Shown here: piece by piece, positions 1 to 11,864 of the stretch | Layout: each line of letters starts with the position of its first letter | How positions within the stretch are numbered: position 1 is the stretch's first letter | Assembly (NCBI GenBank): GCA_963969595.1 | Contig: OZ018416.1 | Coordinates: 374,501-438,500 of the forward strand | Direction of reading: 5' to 3' | Length of the DNA stretch: 64,000 nt | DNA from: Neckera pumila | Taxonomy: Eukaryota > Streptophyta > Bryopsida > Hypnales > Neckeraceae | Position numbers and translations under genes: made by a program | Notes under the pieces: model-generated | Told to the model about the DNA's origin: nothing | Databases searched by the model: none | The model's input: only the letters and a program-made list of their open reading frames with translations

Positions 1-128
1 GGCACCTCTCTCGATTTGGGGCCCAAGGTGCAGACGATTTTCGTCTTTGACACTCTGGTGTGGCTCCCATCGGTCTGAAGGGTGTCATCGAGTAACGTCG
101 CCATGTCCTTGTACTTGGTAGTCGCCAT
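1..128 (-). CDS. Pyruvate kinase, first coding exon (partial, runs off the window)
   Basis: Read on the minus strand from an ATG at 128, this gives 42 codons ending in SKTKIVCTLGPKSREV, the N-terminal signature of plant cytosolic pyruvate kinase, which converts phosphoenolpyruvate and ADP to pyruvate and ATP at the end of glycolysis. The KTKIVCTLGP stretch is the first strand of the TIM barrel. There is no transit-peptide-like extension, so a cytosolic isoform is likely. The start lies in a good Kozak context (GCAGCC ATG G). A second in-frame ATG lies at 104. The rest of the gene is beyond position 1. Only the N-terminus is visible, but the match is specific. Confidence 0.88.
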   Translation of the reverse strand, partial: MATTKYKDMATLLDDTLQTDGSHTRVSKTKIVCTLGPKSREV

Positions 129-1320
129 GGCTGCTGCACGCAAGGTTGCAAACTGACGAGGCCGCACCAAACACCTCTCGCTATCCCACGTCCTTTCCAA
201 TTACAATGCCGACTGCTTACGCCTCCTCTGTCAAAGAACCTTCAAGAAACACAACAAACAGAGTTAGAGAAAACAGTAATAGCTTCCGACCGGCCATGGC
301 CGACGACGGGGCACAGAGTCCAAGGACTTGCCTGGAGTTCAATCATCCAAACTCTCCACCAGATTCATAACTCATCCACACTGCACCTCTCAACTGCAGA
401 ACAACGAAATCGAATACCTGCGAAGATCTTGTAAACCTCACAGCTAGAAACCATTTTTGAAAGACCTACAGTGAAATACAGAGCCTGATGCAAACTTAAA
501 AGTCACGGCAGTAGTGTCTGGCGGAATACACTTACGGATTGATTGCGACGCATTCAATCTGAGGAGAACCCAATGAGCTACTCTGTGAGAAACAAAATCT
601 CTTTGAAATTTACAACTTCTCGCAGTAAATAGAGTTTGACAATTGGTAACGAGAGGCAATAATACATTCAAACGGACAGCAGCTACGAAAGTACACAGGA
701 TCCAACCTGAGGGTCAAACGACAAGCAAACCCACCAGACAGATCGAGGTCGCCGATCGATCGCCGAGAACTTACTAGCTCCCGGTGGCAGAATCCAAATC
801 AGAAGCTGACCGACGCAACCTTCGTTCGACCTCGTAAACGCTGAAGCCCTTGAAACTGGCAATCGGAAAGACCGAGGTCCGCAAGCTATTGGCTATGGCA
901 AGAAAAAAAGGGGTAGGCCACAGATTTTGAAGGTTGACTCGCGTGGCTTTTCCATCTCCGAGTCCACGCCTTTCGATAGTCGCTCGGCTTTCCGAACATG
1001 CCTTCAACATGCGACGCCGGCTCCTTCCTTTCTAGTGGGGGAGGCTGCAGGCGCCGGTCGTCTCCAAGAGACGCTCCGGATTCATTCATCCTTATCTCCC
1101 GCTCTCCGCGACCTCATCCATCCGTCCATCGAGTCAGAGATAGACACACCAGAGGATGAGAGGTTCGAGGGTCTCGGTGGTCCTCAGCCGTCAATATAGG
1201 ACCCCCGAAGATCGATGGTTGTGGATGAATGGTAAGGGAGAATAGAGAGTCGGGATCACTATGGCTCAGCTGGAGTCGACTGAAAGACTGGTGCTTAAAA
1301 ATAGAAATAAAACTAATTTA
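129..1320 (-). promoter_or_regulatory. 5' flank / 5' UTR region of the pyruvate kinase gene
   Basis: This stretch lies upstream of the pyruvate kinase start. It is clearly richer in GC than the repeats beyond 1320, especially from about 700 to 1260, as expected of a promoter and 5' UTR, possibly with a UTR intron. Several short open frames occur on both strands, but none resembles a known protein. I cannot place a TATA box or transcription start with confidence. Confidence 0.4.
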
Positions 1321-1353
1321 CTAGTGTGCCCTGAGCCGTTGCCACACTCAAAA
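1321..1353 (-). mobile_element. Isolated 3' end of a Helitron-like element
   Basis: CTAGTGTGCCCTGAGCCGTTGCC is the reverse complement of the 3' end of the Helitron-like family described at 1354-1705. Here it stands alone, so it is probably a truncated or nested remnant. Confidence 0.4.
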
Positions 1354-1705
1354 TCAATACCTTAAATGAGGCTGTTTGTTTTGTTTTGTTTTGTTTTGTT
1401 TGTAGCGTGGACGACTTCCTGACCGTGCGTCCCCCGGCCGCGTGCTTGGTACCGTCGGAAAGCTCTCGCCGAGGAGGGGTGCACCGGCTTGGTTTCGTGG
1501 CGTTTGGAGCGGTGGTGCAAAAGTTATTGAATTTCAAAGTATTTATTGATTAAAAAATTAGAAAATTACTTTTACTTTGATTTTGGTGGCGTTCTTGGTA
1601 CTGGGAGTGGAACCGGGAGTAGAACTGGGAGTAGAATCGGAAGTAGAACCAGGAGTGGAACCGGGAGTAGATGAAAATTGGGCCAATGGCACAGGGTCAC
1701 ACTAG
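1354..1705 (+). mobile_element. Helitron-like non-autonomous element, copy 1
   Basis: The element starts with TC (TCAATACCTTAA) and ends in GGCACAGGGTCACACTAG followed by T. This fits Helitrons, which begin TC, end CTRR and insert between A and T. Inside, in order, are a (GTTTT)n run, a GC-rich core of about 100 bp (including GCGTGCTTGGTACCGTCGG and GAGGAGGGGTGCAC), an AT-rich part, and a run of short GGGAGTAGAAC-type repeats at 1605-1672. It has no coding capacity. Five relatives lie within 11 kb. The Helitron assignment rests only on the termini. Confidence 0.5.
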
Positions 1706-1910
1706 TAAAAGTAAAAATAGTTTCCTAATTTTCTAATTCATAAAAACTTTGAAATTCAATAACTTCCGCACCATTGGTCCAAACGCCACGAAACCAAGCC
1801 CGTGCACCCCTTCTCGCCGAGCTCTTTCCAACGGTACCAAGCACGCGGACGGGAGACTCACGGTCCGGGAAATCTCAACGTAAAAAACAAAACAAAGCAA
1901 ACAAAACAAA
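1706..1910 (-). mobile_element. Helitron-like element, copy 2 (3' truncated)
   Basis: An inverted copy of the same family abuts copy 1. It has the AT-rich segment, the GC-rich core and the AAAAC run, but lacks the GGAGTAGAA repeats and the CTAG end. The two copies together form an imperfect inverted pair. Confidence 0.5.
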
Positions 1911-4376
1911 CAAATAGTCAAACTTAAGATATGGATTCTTAATTATGGAATGTGAAATGATATAAAGGTGTAAATACAAATCACATAACAAGTTCAAAAT
2001 TCTAAATAAATCCAAAAGCAAGGGGGATTTTGGATTGGAAAATTGGAAGCACACCTCAAAATCAAATGAAATGAGATAATTGAAATCAATACAATATATG
2101 AAGGGAATTTCTACTGCAGTAATGAACTTGAATTTAACCCCAAAAGCTTTTCATTGACCAAGTAAATAGTTTATAGTTTATGAATTTTAGTTTTTTGATA
2201 TTTCAAAATTTTAATGTTTTTGAATTGTTGATTTGTAATGCTTTAAATTTTTTTAATTCATGGAAAAATAAATGTAGACATTCTTTCAATTGCTGAAAGA
2301 GAGGAAGTAACCACAAAGACATGTGAGTATAGATTTATTTGGGTGATTTATAGATCTTTGATATGTGTATTGATAAGAAGTAGATGGAATTGAGTCTATT
2401 TGTAAATATATAAAAAGATTTGTGAGGGTTATTTGTATTTAAGAAGAGAAGGAGTCTATAGATTATAGTCATTTCCACACACAAGATATTTGGTAGTTTG
2501 GGAAGTCTAGCAAAAAGTTCAATTTTCCCATTTCAATATTGTAACTAGTGGTTTCAAGCAACCATTTGTTTGATCTATAAGGTTCTTCTCTAGGTGGGTT
2601 GAATGATTCATTTGTGTAATATAAATTTATGGAAGCGAGTATTTAAGTGTGGAGGTAATGTTGTACATTGTGTAGACAATGTCAATATTGTAGGGATGGA
2701 GGTGCTTGTGCCATTAGTACTTTTGTCAATTACTATATTGGGAGGTGTTGGGGGGTATAATTTATAGAAACGGCTTTAGTAACTGTAATTCTATATCAAA
2801 TCATTCACTGTTTGCAACTAGATTATTGCTACCCAAAGATATTGTGTTGGAGTGAATGCAAAATATACTTGTACTATTTTTTGTCACACATTCTATATTT
2901 ATTTTTTCTTACTTATAATTTTTGCTTTATGGCTCCACTAGAATCAAGAGACATATATAAGGTATTTACGATTATGAATTTTGAATATTTTTTTATTTTT
3001 CAAAAATACTGTATTATCTAAAAATAGCCACCAATTGAATTACACACTTGCCAATTTGTATGGGAGGTAGTACTATTTATTCCTTCCAAAAACAAATTTG
3101 AAATCAAATTTTGGATCTTCTAGTAGTCTAGAAGCTATTACAGTAGAACCTCTCTAAACCGGTAGGTCCTAGACCGGTATGACAAGATAAGTTATGGAGG
3201 GTCATTTGCTTATGGATGGTCATTTTTAGTCATAACCTTTATTATAGGGACAAGTTCGGGACCAGTCTGACAAGATCTTTTGTGGAAGTTTATTTGCTTA
3301 TCAAGGATTGAGTGAGGATCAACTTGGGGAGGTTCTACTGTATTCAAAAGAATTTAAAAAATATTTAATTCTATTTGTATGAAGGTTCACAAAAGTAAAC
3401 TTCTTTTTGCTTATATTTTGAAACATATAAAATATTATTTTTGTGGTTCTTTTGGTAAATGACCACCTCCATAGAGTTGTAACAAATGACTTCTTTTTTT
3501 TTCCCGTTTTTTCCTAGATTTTTTACAAATCAAAACATCAAAGTGCCTATTTTCTTGAACTTTTGCACTTTGTTAGTTCTCCTTACTACATTTGTACTTT
3601 TTAGTTCTCCTACTTCAAGAATTTTTCTATATAGGATACAATTTTCTTAAGGATTTTAACATTCATCATTTAACAAAAAAAAAATTATAGTTTTAAAGTA
3701 TTGTAGGAAAAGAGCATGAGCATTATAAAAACACAACCAAATCAATAGATGTTTTTTGCAATCATCCACCATAATGTGTTTATAGAATTTAGAATTTCTT
3801 GAAAAAAATTTTGTTTGATGTATTGTTTGTGTAGATTTTTGCATATGTAAGGGAGTTGGTGTCAAAGTAGGCCATGATGTGTGTATTACAAAATTTCATT
3901 TTAGAACAAAGAATAGTGAAGCCCTATTACAATTAGCATTGGTTTTCCTACTCTATCCATTGTTGATGATGACTAATATGTAATATAAAATTCTAAAAAG
4001 CTTCAGTTTTCAATTTTTTTCAATTTTTTTGTCAAGAATGATTGTAATTGCATCTTCTAAGATTGACTTGTTGGAACTAAAATAATTTTTAGGAGTCAAT
4101 TTTGTCTACCCTTTTATCTACATTTGGTCCTCAAATAATTATCGATAACACCAAGAATGGACACATTCAAGTTTCTATGAGCATCCGATGAAAGTTGATG
4201 AGGTTTTTTTGAGGTAAAAGTTTTCTTATAAAATTACAAAAAATTGGAAATAATTCAAATTTCAAAAATTTAATAATAATCATAATATATAATTTTTTTT
4301 AAAAAGACCTCTCTAGTGGTACAAGTTAGAAATTTTGGAAACTAAAGCTTAAATTTTTTACAATAACTAGCGGTTG
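1911..4376. other. AT-rich intergenic sequence, no gene seen
   Basis: Very AT-rich sequence with long A and T runs and only short chance open frames. Segments such as the one near 3150-3340 (aaccggtaggtcctagaccgg) look like old repeat fragments. I see no coding or RNA gene. Confidence 0.5.
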
Positions 4377-4830
4377 GCACTTGCTATGCTACGCATTCAT
4401 CATTAGAATTTTATTAGAATTTTTTTGTACTAGATAAAATACAATAAATCTTTAAATAAAATTACTAAAATCTTTGTATAACTTTGTTTATAAGTAAGCA
4501 TATATTGAAATGCACAATAGAAATTTATTGAATGATGAATGAAATATATGCAATGGTGAATACTGTAAAAGATACACATTTATTGTAATGCATTCAAAAG
4601 TTGATTCAATTGTTACGAACAATGGCCACCCCAAAACTTGGATGAGTTGAAAAGAAAAACTTGTGAATTTCAAAAACTTCATGAACAACTTAATTGTTGT
4701 GAAATCCAAAATCGCTTCAATTGAATAAATTTCTCAAATCATTTGGTAGTAGCAATAGAATTTTGAAATCATAAAAGCTTTAAAAGTGATATTACAGAGG
4801 TGATTGCAAACTACTACTCTATTTTTGTAT
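4377..4830 (-). mobile_element. Helitron-like family B, 3' end and body (fragment)
   Basis: CTAGCGGTTGGCACTTGC followed by TATGCTACGCATT matches the ends at 62572 and 63812. Read on the minus strand it ends GCCAACCGCTAG with a short hairpin just inside, as in Helitron 3' ends. The body is AT-rich and non-coding. Confidence 0.35.
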
Positions 4831-6818
4831 TATAACATTGTGTGAAAATATTGTTTTTATGTATTCATGATTGAAAATATTTTTACAAAATATTAAAATT
4901 AATTATTTCAAAGACCTATTGAAATCATTATCATGCATTCTATTCAAATATATCAAAATTTTACTAAATATGTGATACAATAAATGCATAGCCTAGTGAG
5001 CATGAGCCCATATTATTAATGGTAGCATTTGTGATATTACAGAGGGAGTTATGACTTTAGTAGTATGATTGGACTTGATTCATAAGAAGATATCCTTTCC
5101 AATTTCAAAATATACTTGAAAAATTAATAATTTTTGCTAATTTTCACATGTATAGCATTGATAAACTCTAAAGGATTGGTTGTCCCTTCAGGGGACAAAT
5201 CTGGTCCGGGTAGGTTCCTACTGCTTCAATTTTTAGTAATATTTTTTGGAATTTTTTGAGGTTGTCTATTTTTGCAAGAGCTTTGTGAATATACAATTTT
5301 TATTTTAATTGATGCCCGGGAGCAAAAGTTATGGCACAATAAGCAAAATTGAAGTTCGGCGGGCAGCCAAAAAAAAAACACAAAAAGTCAAAATAATTTT
5401 TTATTCAACTTTTTTTCTCAAAGACTATATTTTTGTCTATATGTGAAGCTTTGTTTCATTCAATTTGGACTAATTTTGAGAAAGTTATGGACAATCTTAT
5501 TTTTTCGAGCAATCTAAGCATCTTCTCAAAAAAATAACTTGTAGAATTCGTTTTTCAATGCAATTTCTAGAATTTTTCCAAAAAAATTGTTAGACAAGGT
5601 CGGATTTTCTTGCTAGAACAATCTCATTGTTGGGATTATTGTGATTCAATTCCATCTAAAAGCTATTAACAATTTATTTTTTTCTTCAATCTTGAACCCA
5701 CCTCTACTTAACAATTTTTTAATGAGTGAAAATTAAATGCTTTTTATCCTAAATTTTTTTGGAAATTTTTTGACTCTACTACTTAACATAAAGAAGTAGA
5801 AAACCAAAGTCCATAGTGCAAAAAATTTGAACTAAAAAGACTCAAAGCCAAAAAATCTAGTCAAGCAAGGTGCAAGAAACTTGTTTTCTTCACTTTAAAT
5901 ACATATATCTTGCAACCTGCATGGTCAAAGTTTCTGAAATTTCTTCCACATATTCATATACTAGTCAAGTATAAGATCTAATGGTTGGATATGCAAGAAA
6001 AAACATTTTCTTAAGCTCTTTTCTCTTTGCAATAGAAATGACAGTTTTGAATGTTTTTTGATAGAAAAATCACCTTGGTCCTTTAGGCGTTAAGACATTA
6101 AAAAAAATGTTCATTGAAGAATGGAGTTCAAAATAATTTTCTGTTCTTCTAATTTTGTAGAATCAATTTTTGAAGTCCAAAGTGAAAATGAAGCTACCTT
6201 CAATTCTTTTTAAATTAAAACAATGTTGAACAAATCTCATTATATTGAAAATGGTGTAATATATAACTTCTACTTTAATCAATTTCCTAAATTTTAAGAA
6301 TAAAGAATCAATTCTCCATTACTCATTTAATTTTATATACTCTCTACCTTTATTTTAAAAAATCATATAATAAACACCTTCAATCTACTTACAATCCCAT
6401 ACATCACTATTTGTACAAAAAACTTATATATAAGTCACCTTGTGATGAAAGGTGTATCAAATTAGAATAGAATAAAATCACCTTAATTCAAAAAAAAGTT
6501 TTCTTCAGTGATGAGCCCAATGAGAATGATCCAATGAGACTCCTTTGTTAATCCCTAAAGGACCAAATATAATTTTTTTTTGTTAGTATAGCGATTATAA
6601 GCAGTACGGCAGCTTACTGCAAATGGATTTTTTATTTTTTTTGAAATTTTTACACAATATGTGCTCAAGATTAGCTGTAAGGCGCAACAATTTTCATAAC
6701 TTTTAACTATATGGTTAAAAAATTATTGCATGATATAGAATTTGCTTTGCGGACAATCCAGGTAGCTCAAATAAATTCTTTAAAAATCACTTTTTTAAGA
6801 AATAAAATCTAAAATCGG

Positions 6819-6875
<57 letters not shown>

Positions 6876-7457
6876 AGCTTTTAATCATTCCATTTTGATT
6901 AATGAGATGAAAGTTATGAGGAGTTTTAGTTTGCAAGTAGTTATAGAATCTCTACTCTAAAATAAATTTTGAAGTTCTTTATTTAACTTGATTTTCAATA
7001 ATGTTTGAACAAAAATAAAAACATTGGATGTAGACTGTTTATTACAACATACAACCATTGGAATTGGCATTTTTCAATTACATACATTATTAAATTCTTA
7101 ATAATTTAGTATTTTAAGTCATATTCTACTTCTTTCTACTTAATATTTTTTCAAGGATAAATACAAAATATTTTTTGTTTGGAATATTTTATATAAATTT
7201 TCACTTATTTTTTCAATCATACTACTAAAATCATAACTCTCTCTGTAATATCACAAATGCTACCATTAGTAATAGGGGCTCATGCTTGCTAGGCTACGCA
7301 TTTATTGTATTACATATGATGTAGTAAAATTTTGATATATTTGAATAGAATGTATGATAATGATTTCAATAAGTCTTTGAAATAATTAATTTTAATATTT
7401 TGTAAGAATATCTTCAATCATATATACATAAAAATAATATTTTCACACAATGTTATA
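4831..7457. mobile_element. 2.6 kb element with ~242 bp terminal inverted repeats
   Basis: The segment 4831-5072 (beginning TATAACATTGTGTGAAAAT) recurs inverted at about 7215-7457. The arms share the strings GTGATATTACAGAG and TAGTAGTATGATTG. Between them is non-coding AT-rich sequence that includes a copy of the AT-rich family also found near 16500 and 61500 (around 5330-6080). The structure fits a foldback or large MITE-type element, or two oppositely oriented copies of a small repeat. A Helitron-like copy begins directly at 7458. Confidence 0.45.
6823..6875. repeat. (CT)n followed by (AT)n microsatellite
   Basis: About 17 CT units run to 6856, then about ten AT units to 6875, inside the inverted-repeat element. 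Confidence 0.9.
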
Positions 7458-8021
7458 CTAGTGTGGCCCTGTGCCGTTGGCCCAATTTTCATCTACTCCC
7501 GGTTCTACTCCTGGTTCTACTTCTGGTTCTACTTCCGATTCTACTCCTAGTTCTACTCCCGGTTCCACTCCCAGTACCAAGAACGCCACCAAAATCAAAG
7601 TAAAAGTAATTTTCTAATTTTTTAATCAATAAATACTTTGAAATTCAATAACTTTTGCACCACCGCTCCAAACACCACGAAACCAAGCCGGTGCACCCCT
7701 CCTCAACGAGAGCTTTCCGACGGTACCAAGCACGCGGCTGGCAGACGCACGATCAGGAAGTTGTCCATGCTACAAACAAAACAAAACAAAACAAAACAAA
7801 CAAACAAACAAACAAACAAACAAACAAACAAACAAACAAACAAACAAACAAACAAACAAACAAACAAACAAACAAACAAACAAACAAACAAACAAACAAA
7901 CAAACAAACAAACAAACAAACAAACAAACAAACAAACAAACAAACAAACAAACAAACAAACAAACAAACAAACAAACAAACAAACAAACAAACACAGAAA
8001 CAACCTCATTTAAGTTATTGA
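7458..8021 (-). mobile_element. Helitron-like element, copy 3, with expanded CAAA array
   Basis: This copy is inverted relative to copy 1. It starts at CTAG (7458), passes through the CCCGGTTCTACTCC repeats (7497-7570) and the GC-rich core (7660-7765), and ends near GATATGCG at 8021. Its internal (AAAAC)n run has expanded into the CAAA array annotated separately, which makes this copy about 200 bp longer than the others. Confidence 0.55.
7774..7993. repeat. (CAAAA)n then (CAAA)n microsatellite, about 50 CAAA units
   Basis: A few CAAAA units are followed by an almost perfect CAAA array from about 7796 to 7993. The array produces long low-complexity frames on both strands (Thr-Asn-Lys-Gln and Cys-Leu-Phe-Val repeats). 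These are artefacts and not genes. Confidence 0.95.
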
Positions 8022-8477
8022 TATGCGTATTGGGACAAACTTCCATGCAAAGTTGTCCAGAATTAGAATTGCTATCAATAAATTTCATAATATTTACTCT
8101 TCCATATGGGTAGGGAGAAATTATAGTTTAGGAATAACTTTGCCTTGTTGTTGTTAAATTAAAAACAAATAAAAAGTTCAAGTCTAAAGTTAAAATCAAT
8201 TTTCTAGAAGTCCAAAAAAATTGCCTTCCTAAAACAAGACTCTTGCGAAAATATTGTTGGCCAACATTCTAATTCTCTACTTGTAAATATTGCACATTTC
8301 CATGTCAAATTCTAAAACATCTTTTATTTTATTTTTTTTTGCAAATTTGGTTAATTTTTTGGTACATTGACATGTGCCCTTGCACATTTTTTCTAAAAAG
8401 TTCCTCAATCCATACATTAAGATAGCATGGTTTTTTTTACCTATAATTCGACACCTAATTTGTTTATTTTGTTACAT
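8022..8477. other. AT-rich spacer, no gene seen
   Basis: AT-rich non-coding sequence between two Helitron-like copies. Nothing recognisable. Confidence 0.5.
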
Positions 8478-8832
8478 TGAGATCTCCTAGACCGTGTGTC
8501 CCTCAGTTGCATGCTTGGTACCGTTAAAAAGCTCTCCGTGAGGAGGGGTGCACGGGCTTGGTTTCATGGCGTTTGGAGCTACGGTGTGGAAGTTATTGAA
8601 TTTGAAGTATTTATGGATCAAAAATTTAGAAAATTACTTTTACTTTGATTTTGGTCGCGTTCTTGGTACCGTTGGAAAGCCCTTGGCGAGGAGGGGTGGA
8701 CGGCTCTATTTTGTGGCCTTTGGAATGATGGTGTGAAAGATACTGAATTTTGAAGTTTTTATTATGAGTTAGAAAATTAGAAAATTATTTTTACTATGAT
8801 ATTGGTTGTGGCAACGACACAGGGCACACTAG
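8478..8832 (+). mobile_element. Helitron-like element, copy 4
   Basis: It contains the GC-rich core and the 3' end GTGGCAACGACACAGGGCACACTAG followed by T. The 5' TC end and GTTTT run are reduced or absent. The terminal string resembles known plant Helitron ends (a GGCAACG...GGGCA...CTAG pattern) and can form a short TGTG/CACA hairpin. Confidence 0.5.
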
Positions 8833-9401
8833 TTAATCTTTAAAGAACAATTTGGTGACCATGGAAATCATCCCTTTGGTTATCGTGTGAATCATTGGTT
8901 TAAGAAAATAAAATACAAAAGCACTTATTGGAAGTCAAACTATTATTGAAGACCTCATGTTTTCACATTAGAAGAGATTTAAGGGCATTGGAGGGCCATT
9001 TCAATCTTCTTCTCCAATCTAGCCAGATCTGTGAACAGCCGGTACGGGCTGTCAAAAAAAAAATTCAAGAAAAAAAAATCTAAAATATTCAAAAAAAAAA
9101 TTCTCTTCCAAATATGATTTCAAGCCAAAAAGATTTATTTTTTTATTTTATTTTTTATTTTAAATGACGTGGCACTGTCTCGACTACATCAGCCAGCGGC
9201 TTTTCTACATAGAAACGCTGCAAGAACGCTGCGGGAATGTAGGATAACTCGCGGGCTCTTGGAGGCCTCAAATCTCTTCTAATGTAACAAAATTTCAAAG
9301 GTGAATAATTGCACTTCTATCCTACATAGAAGGATTCTCTGTCATCTATTGGGAAAAAACGTTCGCCTCGGCGTTTAAAGGTTAATCCAACCATCCATCC
9401 A
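8833..9401. other. Spacer with no gene seen
   Basis: AT-rich sequence with a slightly more GC-rich patch at 9160-9290. No convincing frame or repeat. Confidence 0.4.
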
Positions 9402-9780
9402 TCTATACCTTAAGTTTGGCTGTTTGTTTTGTTTTGTTTGTTATGTTGAGATCTTCCAAACCGTGTGTCCCCCGGCCGCATTCTTGGTACCATCGGAAAG
9501 CCCTTGGTGAAGAGGGGTGCACTTGCTTGGTTTTGTTGCGTTTGGACTCACGGTGCGGAAGTCATTGAATTTCGAAATATTTATAGATTGAAAAATTAGA
9601 AAAATATTTTGATTTTGATTTTGGTTGCGTTCTTGATACTTTTGGAAAGCCCTTGATGAAGAGGGGTGGAGGGACTTTGTTTCATGGTGTTTGAATTTTG
9701 AATTTTTTATATCAATTTAAAAATTTAGAAATTGACTTTTCCTTTCGATTTGGTTGTGGCAACAACATAGGGTGCACTAA
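9402..9780 (+). mobile_element. Helitron-like element, copy 5
   Basis: It starts TCTATACCTTAAG, followed by (GTTTT)n, the GC-rich core, and the end GTGGCAACAACATAGGGTGCACTAA followed by T. The CTAA end still fits the CTRR rule. Confidence 0.5.
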
Positions 9781-10192
9781 TGTCACTGAAGTGATGGTAG
9801 TGTGCCACACTTCCACTTAGAGATAATTTTGCATTTTGCATGGGGAAAGACTTGAGGTCAACAAAATCTCTGCCACTAAACATATGCTCCACTGGGTGCT
9901 CAACTAATATAACACTCATTAGCATTCAATGAGACTGCCTTTTACTCTCCGGAGTCCTCATCCACAAATTTCATTCACATATTATTAATGTAAGCTTCAA
10001 GACCAAGACAATGGCAGTACATTTATGGTACGCTCCATTTTTTTTGGCTAATTCTAGGACAAAATATACAAACAACAAATAATTATAAAGATAAATGGTT
10101 TGTCAAAACCCAAAGAATCCATTGAGTAATATAACAATGAAATCCATTCATTTGCCATCAATAACTTATTTTGAGTATTTTGTAGAAAAGAG
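9781..10192. other. Spacer with no gene seen
   Basis: Mixed AT-rich sequence. A 66-codon minus frame at 9725-9925 overlaps the Helitron end and is not supported as a gene. Confidence 0.4.
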
Positions 10193-11045
10193 AAGCTCTT
10201 TATGTACATTTGGGGTGGTAGGAGGTAGAACAACCCATGTGGGATATGTAATTTAGAGTTTGTAATTTCTCAACCCTCATAATTAAGTCTAAAGTAAGAA
10301 ATGTATTAAAACTATAATTTTAGACCTCATTTAGGCATAGTGGAATAACTTTTTTCAAAAAAAATTTAACTAAAAGAAGTTGAGGAATCAAGTTAAGTTT
10401 CATCTACAAAAATCCGTTTGAGATTTAGATCTTCCACTCAAAAGTTATGGACAAATTTCAAAGAGGATGTATGAAAATGTCGAAAAAAAAAATCCTTTCC
10501 AACCCCTCTATGAAATTTGTCCATAGCTTTTGAGTGGAAGATTGAAATCTCAAACGGATTTTTGGAGATGAAGCTAAACTTAATTTTCAAACTTATATTA
10601 GTTCAAAATATTTTGAAAAAAGTTATTCTACTATGCCTAAATGAGGTCTAAAATTATAGTTTTAACACAATTCCTACTTTAAAGGCCATATTTGTTATAG
10701 CGAGACTTTTCGCAGTCTCATTTTTACGTTTGACTCAAAATATAAAACGTTATAATTGTTCAGTTTTAAAACTATTTGATAAGTTGAGACTATAACATAT
10801 TAATATATATAAAAACCTTTCATGGCCCAAAGGTTGTAGTCTCATCTTATCGTCGACTCGACAATAAATTACTATAACAAGTTTAGGGTTGAAGTCTCAA
10901 AATGTGCACATTGTCTCATTTTAATGAATAAGGCCTTTTTAGACTTAACTATAAGTGGCTAAGAAACTACAAATTCTAAATTACATATCCCACATGAGTT
11001 GTTCTACCTCCTACCACCCTATGTATGCATAAAGATTTGTCTTCT
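10193..11045. mobile_element. Hairpin (foldback) MITE interrupted by a second MITE
   Basis: The left arm (about 10193-10465) and the right arm (about 10510-11045) are inverted copies. Both contain GGTGGTAGGAGGTAGAACAAC, TTTTAGACCTCATTTAGGC and AATCCGTTTGAGAT or their complements. The loop is at about 10466-10509. The right arm is split at 10681 by another element, so the arms match only when that insert is removed. No coding capacity. Confidence 0.7.
10682..10938. mobile_element. Small MITE nested in the hairpin element, TTA or TA target duplication
   Basis: The ends are imperfect inverted repeats of about 26 bp (AAGGCCATATTTGTTATAG and the complement of ATGAATAAGGCCTTT). The interrupted arm reads ...ACTTTA before it and TTAGACTTA after it, while the intact left arm reads the complement of ACTTTAGACTTA. 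This shows duplication of TTA (or TA). A TTA duplication with GGCC-type ends fits PIF/Harbinger (Tourist-like) MITEs; with TA alone it could be Stowaway-like. Confidence 0.6.
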
Positions 11046-11630
11046 AATTCCAAATCAGAAAACATAAATAGCTTACAAAGCAATGTGAGGGAATTCAAAC
11101 ACTGAAATTATTGACCTCAATGAATTGATTGTCATTTTGTTTAAAGCTTTTCTTTTGTATATTGTTTAAATTGAAAGTGTTCAATTTTTCAATAACCCGA
11201 CTGTGCAATCGTGACCTTGGCACTGAGTAAAAGTCTGAAATTATTGACTCGTGGCCGTTTAGCTAATTTGGGTGTGAAATATGCCACACCATTTCAGCCC
11301 TCGGATGAAATGATGTGAAATATTCCACATCATTCCGTCCGTAGGAAGGTAGTTGCTCTAATTGCTATTGAATGTTATGTGGGGATGTTTGTAGATTCAA
11401 ATTCCAAAACTTATAATTACTTTTATTTTAATCACTTTTGTCCATTTTATTTTATTTAAATATTGGAATGTTTTTTCATTCTTAGATTGGTTATTCTTTT
11501 TCTGAAAATTAATTTACTTTTAATTGTTGAACTCTACATTTTGGATTCTTTTACTTTAAAAGTAAAAGAATATTTTATTATTGAAATTCTTTTATTTTGA
11601 GATGTGTTATGTTAAAGTAAAAGATAGGAG
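11046..11630. other. Intergenic sequence upstream of the chromodomain ORF
   Basis: AT-rich sequence containing a short repeated string, TGAAATATGCCACACCATTTC and TGAAATATTCCACATCATTCC (around 11273-11337), in which a motif occurs twice within 65 bp. No gene seen. Confidence 0.4.
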
Positions 11631-11633
11631 GAC

Positions 11634-11640
11634 TATAAAA
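11634..11640 (+). promoter_or_regulatory. TATA box candidate for the chromodomain ORF
   Basis: CTATAAAAG lies about 225 bp before the ATG at 11865, in otherwise AT-rich sequence. The spacing suits a short 5' UTR. No other promoter element is recognisable. Confidence 0.4.
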
Positions 11641-11864
11641 GACACTTCTTGGATTTTTTATTGAGTATTATTAAACATTGTACACATTGTATGCATTATA
11701 TAATCGTTTGGTTAAATTGGATTTACTATTGAGTATTTCAAAGTATTTTACATTGTATACATAAACAAATTATTTGGTTTTCAATAAGGTGTATCAATTT
11801 AATAGGTATTGAAAAGATCATCAAGAAAACTTATCAAGCAAACTATCAAACAAACTTATCAAGA

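Noticed and set aside
7638..8113. Long frames of repeated TNKQ / CLFV across 7638-8113 on both strands
   Set aside because: They are translations of the CAAA microsatellite inside a Helitron-like element.
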